64,000 bases of DNA, from contig NZ_JAMZDZ010000001.1 of the NCBI RefSeq assembly GCF_024172085.1, positions 3,844,001 through 3,908,000 on the forward strand, written 5' to 3'. The stretch is from Hamadaea flava (GTDB lineage Bacteria; Actinomycetota; Actinomycetes; Mycobacteriales; Micromonosporaceae). Each line of letters begins with the position of its first letter. Position 1 is the stretch's first letter. Under the pieces are notes generated by a model, which saw only the letters and a list, made by a program, of their open reading frames with translations, ran no database searches and was not told the origin of the DNA. The position numbers were made by a program, and so were the translations under genes. Below are positions 18,553 through 30,184 of the stretch, piece by piece.

Positions 18553-19860
18553 CTATTCGAAGGTGTACTCCGGGTCGGGCAGCGCCTCCAGCCGCTCCGC
18601 CGTCACTCCGAGCGCACGCAGGTCGGCGACGAAATCCGGGTAGCCCCGGTCGATGTGATGCGCGTGGCGTACCGTCGTGGGCCCGTCGGTGCAGAGGCCC
18701 GCGATGGCCAGGCCCGCACCCGCGCGGATGTCGGTCGCGCGGACCTCGGCCGAGGAGAGCAGCGGCCGCCCGCGGACCACGGCGTGGTGGCCGTCGGTCT
18801 TGATCTCCGCGCCGAGCCGGACCATCTCCTGGACGAACATGAAGCGCCCGTCGAAGATGTTCTCCGTGATCATCGAGACGCCGTCGGAGACGACGGCGAG
18901 CCCGATGGCCATCGGGAGCAGGTCGGTCGCGAAGCCGGGGTACGGCAGTGTGACCACATCGACCGCACGCGGTCGCTGATCCATCTGTACGCGCAGCGCG
19001 TCGGGCCGCGTCTCGATGAGCCCGCCGGCCTGGGCGATCTTGTCGAGCGCGATGTCCAGGAAGTGCGGGTCGATGCCGGTGACGGTGACGTCCCCCTGAG
19101 TCATCGCCGCGCCGAACGCCCAGGTGCCGGCCACGATGCGGTCGCCGACGGTGGCGTGCCGGACCGGCTGAAGCGCGTCGACGCCCTCGATGGTGAGTTT
19201 GGACGTGCCCGCGCCGTCGATGCGCGCGCCCATCTCGGTGAGCATGCGGCAGATGTCGACGATCTCCGGCTCCCGGGCGGCGTTGTCGATCTCCGTGACG
19301 CCCTTGGCCAGCACCGCCGCCATCAGGAGGTTCTCGGTCGCGCCGACGCTCGGGAAGTCGAGCCAGATCTCCGCACCGCGCAGGCCGAAGGGTGCCTCGG
19401 CCAGCACGAAGCCGTGCTCGCTGCCGATCTCGGCGCCCATCCGGGCCAGCCCGCCGACGTGCATGTCCAGCCCGCGCGAGCCGATCGCGTCGCCGCCCGG
19501 ATGCGCCACCCGCGCCTTGCCGGTGCGGGCCAGCAGGGGCCCGAGGACGCAGATCGACGCCCGGAGCCGCCGGACGAGGTCGTAGTCGGCCTCGTGGTGC
19601 AACGTGGCGGGTACGCCGATCTCGACCGTGCCGCTGCCGTCCAGGGCGGTGTCGAACCGCACGTCGGCCCCGAGCCGCCGGAGCACCTCGCCCATCAGGG
19701 CGATGTCGGTGATCCGGGGAACGTTGGTGACGGCGCTGCCGCCCTCCGCGAGGAGTGCGGCGGCCATGAGTTTGAGGGCCGAGTTCTTCGCGCCTACGAC
19801 GCCGACCGTGCCGTTCAGGCGGGCCGGGCCGGCCACTCTGATCACGTCCACATCCGCCAT
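18553..19860 (-). CDS. murA: UDP-N-acetylglucosamine 1-carboxyvinyltransferase
   Basis: This 435-residue EPSP-synthase-fold enzyme transfers enolpyruvate to UDP-GlcNAc, the first committed step of peptidoglycan synthesis in the cytoplasm. The early [19 protein letters not shown] stretch and the inverted alpha/beta repeats fit MurA. The catalytic-loop Cys of E. coli MurA is Asp here (PGGDAIGSR, Asp124). The Cys-to-Asp change is known from mycobacteria and gives intrinsic fosfomycin resistance. The start at 19860 was chosen over 19926, which would add 22 residues unlike MurA. It is divergent from the adenosyltransferase gene and has a clear terminator. Confidence 0.95.
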   Translation of the reverse strand: MADVDVIRVAGPARLNGTVGVVGAKNSALKLMAAALLAEGGSAVTNVPRITDIALMGEVLRRLGADVRFDTALDGSGTVEIGVPATLHHEADYDLVRRLRASICVLGPLLARTGKARVAHPGGDAIGSRGLDMHVGGLARMGAEIGSEHGFVLAEAPFGLRGAEIWLDFPSVGATENLLMAAVLAKGVTEIDNAAREPEIVDICRMLTEMGARIDGAGTSKLTIEGVDALQPVRHATVGDRIVAGTWAFGAAMTQGDVTVTGIDPHFLDIALDKIAQAGGLIETRPDALRVQMDQRPRAVDVVTLPYPGFATDLLPMAIGLAVVSDGVSMITENIFDGRFMFVQEMVRLGAEIKTDGHHAVVRGRPLLSSAEVRATDIRAGAGLAIAGLCTDGPTTVRHAHHIDRGYPDFVADLRALGVTAERLEALPDPEYTFE

Positions 19861-19924
19861 CGTAGGCAGAGTGCCGCCGTTACCCCAGCCGTCGTCGGCA
19901 GGCCGCGTGAGTACGCTGCTGTGC

Positions 19925-20503
19925 ATGGCCGTTCACCTCACCCGCATCTACACCAAGACCGGCGACGCCGGAACCACCGCGCTCGGCAATGGCGAGCGGG
20001 TGGCGAAGACCGACCCACGGATCGGCGCGTACGCCGATGTGGATGAGTGCAACGCCGCACTGGGCGTGGCGCTTGCTCTGGGCGAACTGCCTGACGACGT
20101 TCGCGCCGTGCTCACCTTAGTCCAGAACGATCTGTTCGATGTGGGCGCAGACCTGTGCAACCCGATCACCCCCGATCCGAAATACCCACCGCTTCGCGTC
20201 ACCGCCGACTACGTCACCCGCCTGGAAGGCTGGTGCGACGAGTTCAACGCGCGGCTGGCGAAACTGGATTCGTTCGTCCTGCCGGGTGGTACCCCGGGCG
20301 CGTCGTTCTTGCACGTCGCGCGCACGGTCGCTCGCCGTGCGGAGCGGTCGACGTTCGCCCTGCTGGAAGCGGATTCGGAGCGGACCTCCACGCTCCCGGC
20401 CCAGTATCTCAACCGGCTCTCCGATCTGTTGTTCATCCTGTCCCGGGTGGCGAACTCGGACGGCACTGGCGATGTGAAGTGGGTCCCGGGCGGGTCCCGC
20501 TGA
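19925..20503 (+). CDS. Cob(I)alamin adenosyltransferase, PduO type
   Basis: The 192-residue protein has the PduO/MMAB N-terminal pattern [20 protein letters not shown], then the [20 protein letters not shown] helix and the C-terminal helical bundle with RRAERS and [11 protein letters not shown]. It attaches the 5'-deoxyadenosyl group from ATP to cob(I)alamin, making coenzyme B12 for mutases such as MeaA at 2-4 kb. The start ATG lies 64 bp from divergent murA. A longer in-frame open stretch upstream runs antisense through murA and is not real. Confidence 0.92.
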   Translation: MAVHLTRIYTKTGDAGTTALGNGERVAKTDPRIGAYADVDECNAALGVALALGELPDDVRAVLTLVQNDLFDVGADLCNPITPDPKYPPLRVTADYVTRLEGWCDEFNARLAKLDSFVLPGGTPGASFLHVARTVARRAERSTFALLEADSERTSTLPAQYLNRLSDLLFILSRVANSDGTGDVKWVPGGSR

Positions 20504-20581
20504 TCGGCCGCCCTCCGCAGGGCAGCTTGATCAACTCGGCGATCCGGCCCGACGGACCATGATCGTCGCTAGGTTGAGGAA

Positions 20582-21544
20582 ATGGCGGATGCGATCCTCG
20601 CCGAAGGCCTCGTCAAGCAGTATGGCAGCGTGACGGCCCTCAACGGGCTGGACTTGCGTGTACCCGAGGGAACCGTCCTCGGACTGCTCGGGCCGAACGG
20701 CGCCGGAAAGACCACGTCGGTGCGGATCATCACCACGTTGCTGCGGCCCGACCAGGGTCGCTGCCTCGTGAACGGCATCGACGTGTTCGAGCGCCCGCAC
20801 GAGGTCCGCAAGATCATCGGGGTCAGCGGCCAGTACGCCGCGGTCGACGAGTACCTGACCGGCCGCGAGAACCTGGAGATGATCGGCCGGCTCTACCACC
20901 TGGGCAAACGGACCGCCCGGTCCCGGGCCGAGGCGCTGCTGGAGCGGTTCAACCTGACCGACGCCGCCAACCGGCCGGTCAAGACCTACTCCGGTGGGAT
21001 GCGCCGCCGCCTGGACCTGGCCGGGGCGCTGGTGATCTCGCCGCCGATCATCGTCCTCGACGAGCCGACGACCGGCCTCGATCCCCGAGGGCGGATGGGC
21101 ATGTGGGACGTCATCAGCGAACGCGTACGGGCGGGCTCGACCCTGCTGCTGACCACGCAGTACCTCGAAGAGGCCGACCAGCTCGCCGACGACATCGTGG
21201 TGATCGACCGGGGGCAGGCCATCGCCCACGGCACACCGGACGACCTGAAGAAGGAGGTCGGCGGGGAACGCCTCCAGGTGACCGTCGGGAACCGGGCCGA
21301 GACCCAGATCGCCAAGGACATCCTCAGCCAGGTCTGCTCCGGCCCGGCGACCGTCGTCGACCACCAGGTCACGGCGCCGATCACCAAGGGCGCGTGGACC
21401 CTGATCGAGGCCGTACGCCGCCTCGACGCGGCCGGCATCGAGCCGGTCGACATCGGCATCACCCGGGCCAGCCTCGACGACGTCTTCCTGAAGCTGACCG
21501 GCACCACAGCCGAAGCCGAGGCGGAGGAGGCGGAGCAGCGATGA
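20582..21544 (+). CDS. ABC exporter ATP-binding protein, DrrA-like
   Basis: This 320-residue ATPase of the daunorubicin-resistance type has Walker A GPNGAGKT (37-44), the signature YSGGM (136-140), Walker B IIVLDEPT (156-163) and the DrrA-style C-terminal domain (DUF4162-like), ending in an acidic tail. It energises the permease encoded next (ATGA overlap). Export of a drug or lipid is the family norm; no biosynthetic cluster is adjacent, so the substrate is unknown. Confidence 0.92.
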   Translation: MADAILAEGLVKQYGSVTALNGLDLRVPEGTVLGLLGPNGAGKTTSVRIITTLLRPDQGRCLVNGIDVFERPHEVRKIIGVSGQYAAVDEYLTGRENLEMIGRLYHLGKRTARSRAEALLERFNLTDAANRPVKTYSGGMRRRLDLAGALVISPPIIVLDEPTTGLDPRGRMGMWDVISERVRAGSTLLLTTQYLEEADQLADDIVVIDRGQAIAHGTPDDLKKEVGGERLQVTVGNRAETQIAKDILSQVCSGPATVVDHQVTAPITKGAWTLIEAVRRLDAAGIEPVDIGITRASLDDVFLKLTGTTAEAEAEEAEQR

Positions 21545-22347
21545 GCGCCGTGGGCGGAGCGCTGGCCGACGGCTGGGTCGTCGCCAAGCGGAACCTGATC
21601 AAGATCAAGCGCATCCCCGACCTGCTGATCTTCTCGACCATCCAGCCGATCATGTTCGTGCTGCTGTTCGCGTACGTGTTCGGCGGGTCGATCATCATCC
21701 CCGGGGTCTCCTACCGGGAGTACCTCATGCCCGGCATCTTCGTGCAGACCGTGGCGTTCGGGGCCGGCATCACCGCCATCGGCCTCGCCGACGACCTGCA
21801 GAAGGGCATCGTCGACCGATTCCGCTCGCTGCCCATGTCGAGGGCGGCGGTGCTGGTCGGCCGGACGACCTCCGACCTGATCAACAACATCTTCGTCGTG
21901 GTGGTCATGTCGGTCACCGGCCTGCTCGTCGGCTGGCGCATCCACACCGGCCTGCTCGACGGGATCTACGGCTACCTGCTGCTGTTCGCCTTCGGGTACG
22001 CCATGAGCTGGATCAGCGCCGTCATCGGCCTGTCGGTGAAGTCGGTCGAGGTGGCCCAGAGCGCCGGGTTCATCTGGATGTTCCCGCTGACGTTCCTGTC
22101 CAACGCCTTCGTCTCCACAGCGACCCTGCCGGGCTGGCTGCAGCCGATCGCGGAATGGAACCCGATCTCGTCGATGGTGCTGTCCCTACGCAAGCTGTGG
22201 GGCAACCTGTCGAGCGATCCCGCGTACAACGGAAGCGGGTTCCCGGCCGAACACGCGATCCCCCTCGCGATCGGCTGGATCGCGCTCATCTTGATCATCT
22301 TCGTGCCGCTGGCGATCTCGCGCTATCGCAAGGCCGCCTCTCGCTGA
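21541..22347 (+). CDS. ABC-2 exporter permease, DrrB-like
   Basis: The 268-residue membrane protein has six hydrophobic segments and the DrrB-type element DRFRSLPMSRAAVLVGR (about residues 95-111). It is coupled to the DrrA-like ATPase gene by a four-base overlap. The TGA stop sits inside the first copy of a 16-bp direct repeat (period 18). Confidence 0.9.
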   Translation: MSAVGGALADGWVVAKRNLIKIKRIPDLLIFSTIQPIMFVLLFAYVFGGSIIIPGVSYREYLMPGIFVQTVAFGAGITAIGLADDLQKGIVDRFRSLPMSRAAVLVGRTTSDLINNIFVVVVMSVTGLLVGWRIHTGLLDGIYGYLLLFAFGYAMSWISAVIGLSVKSVEVAQSAGFIWMFPLTFLSNAFVSTATLPGWLQPIAEWNPISSMVLSLRKLWGNLSSDPAYNGSGFPAEHAIPLAIGWIALILIIFVPLAISRYRKAASR

Positions 22348-22371
22348 GGAGCTGGCTCTCGCTGAGGAGCT
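22338..22371. repeat. Tandem duplication over the DrrB-like stop codon
   Basis: CTCTCGCTGAGGAGCT occurs at 22338-22353 and again at 22356-22371, separated by GG (period 18). The TGA stop (22345-22347) is in the first copy, so the second copy duplicates the last codons and the stop downstream. Confidence 0.9.
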
Positions 22372-22379
22372 ACGGCTGC

Positions 22380-22841
22380 TCAGGTGAGGTGCGACGGGCC
22401 GGGCGGGGCCGACTCGTACCAGGAGAGGAACCCGGTCACCACGGTCGGCGACATGGCGATCTCGACGAGCTTGTCGTCCGGGGGTGGATCCGGCTGCACC
22501 GTACGCGTCGGCCGCAGCAGTCGCACGACGACCCACTCGGCCGGCACAAGGACCTGCTCGGCCGTGCTCGGCGTACGCCGTCCCACCATCGACAGATCCC
22601 GCCGGTGCAGTATCCGGCGCGGCCGCGGCGAGAAGCTGAACATGCGGTACCAGCGAAGTTCGTCGCCCGCATAACGAGCGAAGCCCGGCGCCCAGCCCCG
22701 CCCCTCGACCATCATGCCCAACCGCATGTAGATCTCGACGGTGCCGCCACGCCGGGCGAACCACTCACGACGCAGGAACAGCGTCGCCAGCAGTGCGAAA
22801 ACAACTATCAGGCCGACTGCGATCGCCTTGAGGATCCCCAT
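22380..22841 (-). CDS. DUF2550 family membrane-anchored protein
   Basis: The 153-residue protein has one N-terminal transmembrane helix (about residues 5-24) followed by a basic cytoplasmic domain (WFARRGGTVEIYMR, WYRMFSFSPRPR). This matches the DUF2550 family conserved after atpC in actinobacteria. It lies 19 bp downstream of atpC in the same direction, so it is probably the last gene of the ATP synthase operon. Function unknown. Confidence 0.8.
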   Translation of the reverse strand: MGILKAIAVGLIVVFALLATLFLRREWFARRGGTVEIYMRLGMMVEGRGWAPGFARYAGDELRWYRMFSFSPRPRRILHRRDLSMVGRRTPSTAEQVLVPAEWVVVRLLRPTRTVQPDPPPDDKLVEIAMSPTVVTGFLSWYESAPPGPSHLT

Positions 22842-22860
22842 CGGCCGCTGCGCTCGGTTC

Positions 22861-23145
22861 TCAGTGCCGGTCTGCGGCCGAGGCCGGAGAGCATTCCTCG
22901 GCGAGGACTGTGACGCCTTCGCCGGTCACGGAGATGAACCCGCCCGTGACGTTCCAGACCTGCGTGTCGCCGCCCGCCAGCTTGAGGCGTACCTGACCGG
23001 GCTCGGCGAGCTGGCCGAGCATCGGGGCGTGACCGGGCAGCACACCCAGCTCGCCCTCGGTCGTGCGAGCGGTCACCAGCTCGGCGGTGCCGGTGAAGAT
23101 GCGCTCCTCGACGGCGACCAGCTCGACGCGGAGTTCCTTCGCCAC
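22861..23145 (-). CDS. atpC: F1 ATP synthase epsilon subunit, short form
   Basis: The 94-residue product contains the epsilon beta-sandwich (ELRVELVAVEERIFTGTAEL, GELGVLPGHAPMLGQL). It lacks most of the C-terminal two-helix domain found in the approximately 135-residue E. coli protein, as in other actinobacteria. Epsilon couples rotation to the c-ring and can inhibit hydrolysis; without the long C-terminal helices that inhibition should be weak. A strong intra-operon hairpin separates it from atpD. Confidence 0.95.
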   Translation of the reverse strand: MAKELRVELVAVEERIFTGTAELVTARTTEGELGVLPGHAPMLGQLAEPGQVRLKLAGGDTQVWNVTGGFISVTGEGVTVLAEECSPASAADRH

Positions 23146-23171
23146 GTCCCCACCTTTCCTGACTGACTAGA

Positions 23172-23201
23172 GGCGCGGGCGACGTCGCCGTCGCCCGCGC
23201 C
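23172..23201 (-). terminator. Intra-operon hairpin between atpD and atpC
   Basis: GGCGCGGGCGAC (23172-23183) and GTCGCCCGCGCC (23190-23201) form perfect 12-bp arms with a 6-base loop in the 64-bp atpD-atpC gap. No U-tract follows. It may attenuate or protect the transcript rather than end it. Confidence 0.55.
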
Positions 23202-23209
23202 CTGAAGAA

Positions 23210-25569
<2,360 letters not shown>

Positions 25570-25573
25570 GGGA

Positions 25574-27211
25574 TTACTTCTTCTTCGGGGTGGGCACGAC
25601 CCGCGTCACGGTCTCCGCGCCCTCACCCTCGAGAGCCTCGGCCGGGGCGTCGTGCACCACGACCTTGTCATCGGTGGCGAGGAACATGCCCTTGAACTTG
25701 ACGACCGCGTCGTCCAGGGCGGCGACCACGTCGTCGTCCCAGGTGCCGGCGGCGATGGTGTCCAGCGTCGAGGCGTGCGAGTGCCGCAGGTACTGCAGGA
25801 ACTCGGACTCGAAGCGGCGGACCTCGCCGACCGGGACGTCGTCGATCTTGCCCTCGGTGCCGGTCCAGATCGACACGGTCTGCTCGGCCGCCGGGTACGG
25901 CGAGAAGGCGGGCTGCTTGAGCAGCTCGACCAGTCGCGAACCCTTGTCCAGCTGCGCGCGGGAGGCCTTGTCCAGGTCGGAGGCGAAGGCGGCGAACGCC
26001 TCCAGCTCACGGAACTGGGCCAGGTCCAGCCGCAGGCGGCCGGCGACCTTGCGCATCGGCTTCTCCTGCGCGGCGCCACCGACTCGGGAGACCGAGGTAC
26101 CGACGTTGATCGCCGGCCGGACACCCGAGTTGAACAGGCCCTCCTCGAGGAAGATCTGGCCGTCGGTGATGGAGATGACGTTGGTCGGGATGAACGCCGA
26201 GATGTCACCGGCCTTCGTCTCGATGATCGGCAGACCGGTCATCGAGCCGCCGCCCAGCTCGTCGGACAGCTTCGCGCAGCGCTCCAGCAACCGGGAGTGC
26301 AGGTAGAAGACGTCACCCGGGTACGCCTCACGGCCCGGCGGGCGACGCAGCAGCAGCGACACGGCGCGGTACGCCTCGGCCTGCTTGCTCAGGTCGTCGA
26401 AGATGATCAGGACGTGCTTGCCGGCGTACATCCAGTGCTGGCCGATGGCCGAACCGGCGTAGGGGGCCAGGTACTTGAAGCCGGCCGGGTCGGACGCGGG
26501 CGACGCGACGATGGTGGTGTACTCCATCGCGCCGTGCTGCTCGAGGGTGCCCTTGACCGACGCGATGGTGGAGGCCTTCTGGCCGATCGCGACGTAGATG
26601 CAGCGGACCTGCTTCTTCGGGTCGCCCGACTCCCAGTTCGCCCGCTGGTTGATGATCGTGTCCAGGGCGATGGTGGTCTTGCCGGTCTTGCGGTCACCGA
26701 TGATCAGCTGACGCTGACCACGGCCGATGGGGGTCATCGAGTCGATGGCCTTGATGCCGGTCGCGAGCGACTCGTGCACGCTCTTGCGGACCATGACGTT
26801 GGGGGCCTGTACCTCGAGTTCGCGGCTGCCCTCGTTCTCGATCTCGCCGAGGCCGTCGATCGGCTCGCCCAGCGGGTTGACGACCCGGCCGAGGAACTTG
26901 TCGCCGACCGGGACGGAGAGCACCCGGCCGGTCCGCTTGACGGTCTGGCCTTCCTCGATGCCCTCGAACGGGCCGAGGACGACGACACCGATCTCCCGGA
27001 CGTCGAGGTTCTGCGCGACACCCAGGGTGCCGTCGGCGAACTCCAGCAGCTCGTTGGCCATGGTCGAGGGCAGGCCCTCAACCTTGGCGATACCGTCACC
27101 GGCCTCGGTGACGATACCGACCTCCTCACGGGAGATCTCCGGTGTGTACGAGGAGACGAAGCGCTCCAGCGCTCCCCGGATCTCCTCGGACGAGATGGTC
27201 AGCTCGGCCAT
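25574..27211 (-). CDS. atpA: F1 ATP synthase alpha subunit
   Basis: The 545-residue protein has Walker A GDRKTGKT (172-179), the [15 protein letters not shown] alpha signature and the [20 protein letters not shown] stretch. It forms the non-catalytic sites of the F1 head. An extended C-terminal tail (about 30 residues beyond the E. coli end) is common in actinobacteria and has been linked to regulation of hydrolysis in mycobacteria. Confidence 0.98.
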   Translation of the reverse strand: MAELTISSEEIRGALERFVSSYTPEISREEVGIVTEAGDGIAKVEGLPSTMANELLEFADGTLGVAQNLDVREIGVVVLGPFEGIEEGQTVKRTGRVLSVPVGDKFLGRVVNPLGEPIDGLGEIENEGSRELEVQAPNVMVRKSVHESLATGIKAIDSMTPIGRGQRQLIIGDRKTGKTTIALDTIINQRANWESGDPKKQVRCIYVAIGQKASTIASVKGTLEQHGAMEYTTIVASPASDPAGFKYLAPYAGSAIGQHWMYAGKHVLIIFDDLSKQAEAYRAVSLLLRRPPGREAYPGDVFYLHSRLLERCAKLSDELGGGSMTGLPIIETKAGDISAFIPTNVISITDGQIFLEEGLFNSGVRPAINVGTSVSRVGGAAQEKPMRKVAGRLRLDLAQFRELEAFAAFASDLDKASRAQLDKGSRLVELLKQPAFSPYPAAEQTVSIWTGTEGKIDDVPVGEVRRFESEFLQYLRHSHASTLDTIAAGTWDDDVVAALDDAVVKFKGMFLATDDKVVVHDAPAEALEGEGAETVTRVVPTPKKK

Positions 27212-27313
27212 CCTCAGCTTCCTATCGGTGTCGTGGTGCTCGAAAAATCCGTCTGTGTGTCTGTGCCGATCGCAGCAGCTCAGGCTCGCGCCTCCAGCGT
27301 GCCCGGTCCGGCG

Positions 27314-28126
27314 CTACTTGGCCGCCAGCGCGTTGCGCACGTCACTCAGCCGACGCGACACGGTGCCGTCGTAGAGGTCGGAACCGACCAGGACGCGCGC
27401 CCCGCCCAGGACCTTCGGGTCGACGGTGACCTTGAGGGCCACCTCCCGACCGTACCGCCGGGCCAGCGCCTCGCCGAGTTTCGCCTCGTCGGCGTCGCTC
27501 ATCGGCTGCGCGACGGTGACGTACGCGACGCTACGGTCCCGCTGCTCCGCCGCCAGCTCGACGAGACGGGTCAGCGCACCGGCGAACGACCGTCCACCGA
27601 AGCCCTTGACCGCCTCCTTCGCCAGCAGCACGGTCGCCGGCTTGGCTTTGCCGGTCAGCAACTGGTCGACCAGCTCGAACCGGCGCTGCACCGGAGCGGT
27701 CGAGTCACCGATCGCAGCCGCCAGCGCGGAGTCGCCGCCGGCGATCTGGCCGAACCGGAACAGTTCGTCCTCGACCTCGGCGAGTTCCCCGGCCCGGTCG
27801 GCGCCGACGACGAGCGTCTCGACGCCCAGTCGCTCAGCCCCGTCGAGCAGGTCGACCGGGCTGGACCAACGGCCCGCCACCAGCGAACCGAGCAGGTTCT
27901 GCGCGGTCGCCCCGATCTGCCCGCCGACCAGCCCGACGAGCAGCTGCGACCGCTGCTCACCCGTACGCGCCGGGTCGGAGACGGCCCGCCGCAAGCGCGG
28001 CTCGGCCCGCAGTAGCCCGGCCACGGCGAGGATCTCCTCCGCCGCCGTCGCCAACGCCGCCGCGTCGGTCAGCTGCTCCAGCTCGGCCCGGGTGGCCGCG
28101 TAGGACTCCCGGCTGGCTCCCTGCAT
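27314..28126 (-). CDS. atpH: F1 ATP synthase delta subunit
   Basis: The 270-residue OSCP/delta subunit links the F1 head to the b stalk. It is longer than the approximately 180-residue E. coli protein through an extended N-terminal region, as in other actinobacteria. The C-terminal ATP-delta signature (GGARVLVGSDLYDGTVSRRL) is intact. The start overlaps the atpF stop by one base (TGATG). Confidence 0.95.
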   Translation of the reverse strand: MQGASRESYAATRAELEQLTDAAALATAAEEILAVAGLLRAEPRLRRAVSDPARTGEQRSQLLVGLVGGQIGATAQNLLGSLVAGRWSSPVDLLDGAERLGVETLVVGADRAGELAEVEDELFRFGQIAGGDSALAAAIGDSTAPVQRRFELVDQLLTGKAKPATVLLAKEAVKGFGGRSFAGALTRLVELAAEQRDRSVAYVTVAQPMSDADEAKLGEALARRYGREVALKVTVDPKVLGGARVLVGSDLYDGTVSRRLSDVRNALAAK

Positions 28127-28650
28127 CAGCGCGCCCCCGCCAGATCCGAGAGGAACCGGTCGACGGTGCCCTTACGGCGGGCCTCGTCCTCCAGCGACTC
28201 ACCGACGATCTTGCCGGCCAGGTCGACCGCCAGGGTGCCGATCTCGCCCCGCAGCTCGTTGATGATGGACTGCCGCTCCGCGGCCAGGGCTTCCCGGCCG
28301 GTCGCGATGATCCGGTCGCGCTCCTGCTGGGCCTGTGCCTGGATGTCGGCACGGATGCCCTCGGCGTCCGCGCGCGCCTCGTCGCGGATGCGAGCAGCCT
28401 CGGTCCGCGCCTCGGCGAGCTGGGTCTTGTACTGCTCCAGCAGCGCGTTGGCCTCGGCCTGGGCCCGCTCGGCCCGCTCGATGCCGCCCTCGATCGCGTC
28501 GACTCGTGCCTTGAAGGTCTTCTCCATCTGCGGGAAGACATACTTCATCAGCACGAAGCAGAGCACGCCGAAGGCGATGGTGCCGACGACCAGTTCCTGC
28601 CAGATCGGCAGAACGGGGCTCGGCGTGTGGTCACCCTCAGCAAGAAACAT
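28126..28650 (-). CDS. atpF: Fo ATP synthase b subunit
   Basis: The 174-residue peripheral-stalk subunit has one transmembrane helix (about residues 19-38) and a long charged helix rich in Ala, Glu and Arg that dimerises (ERAERAQAEANALLEQYK). It connects the a subunit to delta. Position between atpE and atpH is standard. Confidence 0.96.
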   Translation of the reverse strand: MFLAEGDHTPSPVLPIWQELVVGTIAFGVLCFVLMKYVFPQMEKTFKARVDAIEGGIERAERAQAEANALLEQYKTQLAEARTEAARIRDEARADAEGIRADIQAQAQQERDRIIATGREALAAERQSIINELRGEIGTLAVDLAGKIVGESLEDEARRKGTVDRFLSDLAGAR

Positions 28651-28682
28651 GATGTACCTCCGGTCTCAGGCCGGGTCCGGGG

Positions 28683-28951
<269 letters not shown>

Positions 28952-28989
28952 CGGCGCTTGTGGTGCGAACTTAAGGTGGATCTAGAAGA

Positions 28990-29772
28990 TCAGTGCTCGT
29001 CCGCGAGCGAGGTCTGCACGTAGCTGGCGGTCAGCAGGACGAAGACGTACGCCTGCAGCAGCGCCACACCTGCCTCGAAGAGCGTCATGACGATCGACAT
29101 GCCCCACGAGATCACGCCGACGGCGGCCAGACCGATGTTGCCGGTGCCCATCAGCACGAACCCGCCGAGCGTGAAGACCAGCAGGATCAGGTGGCCGGCG
29201 AAGAGGTTGGCGAAGAGTCGGACGGCCAGCGTGACCGGGCGGATGAGCAGGATCTGCGCGAGTTCGATCGGCAGCAGGATCGGCTGCACCCACCACGGCG
29301 CCGGGAGCAGGATGCTGGTCTTGACGTAGTGCCCGAAGCCGTGCTTCTTGATGCCCTGGTACCAGTAGAGGCCGAAGCTGATCAGCGCGAGGACCGCCGG
29401 GAAGGCGATGTGCGAGCTCGGCGAAATCTGGAAGCCGGGGATGACGGCGAAGATGTTGATGAAGCAGATGAAGACGAAGAGGGTCGTCAGGTACGGCGCG
29501 AAACGCGGCCCCTCGTGCCCGATGACCTCTTTGCTGATCCCGTTACGCACAAAGCTGTAGATCGACTCGCCGAGCCACTGCGCCTTGGTCGGAACGATCT
29601 TCGGGTTCCGCTGCGTGACCAGGAAGAAGACGATGATGATCGCGACTGCGATCCAGACCATGATCGAGAACTTGGTGACCCAGTTTCCGACCAGTCCCGG
29701 CGGGAAGAATTCTTCGACGCTCGGAGGCCACGGCACGCTGCTGTCTGCCAGTGGCGCAAGCTGAAGGCTCAC
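28990..29772 (-). CDS. atpB: Fo ATP synthase a subunit
   Basis: The 260-residue membrane protein forms the proton half-channels. The essential stator arginine is in the motif VRLFANLFAGH (Arg185). Five to six hydrophobic helices are visible. It is the first structural Fo gene, 16 bp after the AtpZ-like gene. Confidence 0.97.
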   Translation of the reverse strand: MSLQLAPLADSSVPWPPSVEEFFPPGLVGNWVTKFSIMVWIAVAIIIVFFLVTQRNPKIVPTKAQWLGESIYSFVRNGISKEVIGHEGPRFAPYLTTLFVFICFINIFAVIPGFQISPSSHIAFPAVLALISFGLYWYQGIKKHGFGHYVKTSILLPAPWWVQPILLPIELAQILLIRPVTLAVRLFANLFAGHLILLVFTLGGFVLMGTGNIGLAAVGVISWGMSIVMTLFEAGVALLQAYVFVLLTASYVQTSLADEH

Positions 29773-29788
29773 CCGTCCATCCTTTCGA

Positions 29789-30013
29789 TCACGTGCCCAT
29801 GTTCTTGACGATCAGGTAGACCGCCCCGGCCATGCCGACCAACATGCCGATCAGGGTGCCGAAGTGCATGGGCACGTCCAGCCATTTGTCGACAAGCCAC
29901 CCGATGCCGCCCCAAACGCCGATCCCGGCGATCAGGTAACCGACGGCAGTCCAGCCTGCATTAGCACCCGCTTGAGGAGTGGGGCGCTTCTGAGGGGACT
30001 GGTCACCGGCCAT
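29789..30013 (-). CDS. Small ATP-synthase-associated membrane protein (AtpZ/AtpI-like)
   Basis: The 74-residue protein has two transmembrane helices (about residues 22-42 and 50-70; GYLIAGIGVWGGIGWLVDKW, FGTLIGMLVGMAGAVYLIV). This is the pattern of the AtpZ/putative F0F1-ATPase subunit family encoded before atpB. These proteins assist c-ring assembly or cation uptake. It is the first gene of the atp transcription unit; the 171-bp gap upstream must hold the operon promoter, but I cannot fix the boxes. Confidence 0.8.
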   Translation of the reverse strand: MAGDQSPQKRPTPQAGANAGWTAVGYLIAGIGVWGGIGWLVDKWLDVPMHFGTLIGMLVGMAGAVYLIVKNMGT

Positions 30014-30134
30014 GACGCGCGAACCTTATCAGTCGTTACGGCGGTGTGTCGTAGCGACCCCCCTGCGCACGGTTCGCAGTGTGAGCGGGGCGGCACGTTC
30101 TGTCAGATTCATCGTTGCGCGGCAACCCTCGGAC

Positions 30135-30151
30135 GCTGTCTCATAGACAGC
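30135..30151. promoter_or_regulatory. 7-bp inverted repeat upstream of the lipoprotein gene
   Basis: GCTGTCT-CAT-AGACAGC lies about 34 bp before the lipoprotein ATG, in the divergent region shared with the atp operon. It could be an operator or a leader hairpin. Confidence 0.35.
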
Positions 30152-30184
30152 AACCCCTACCCCTCCCAAGGTTGGTGCCCCGAG

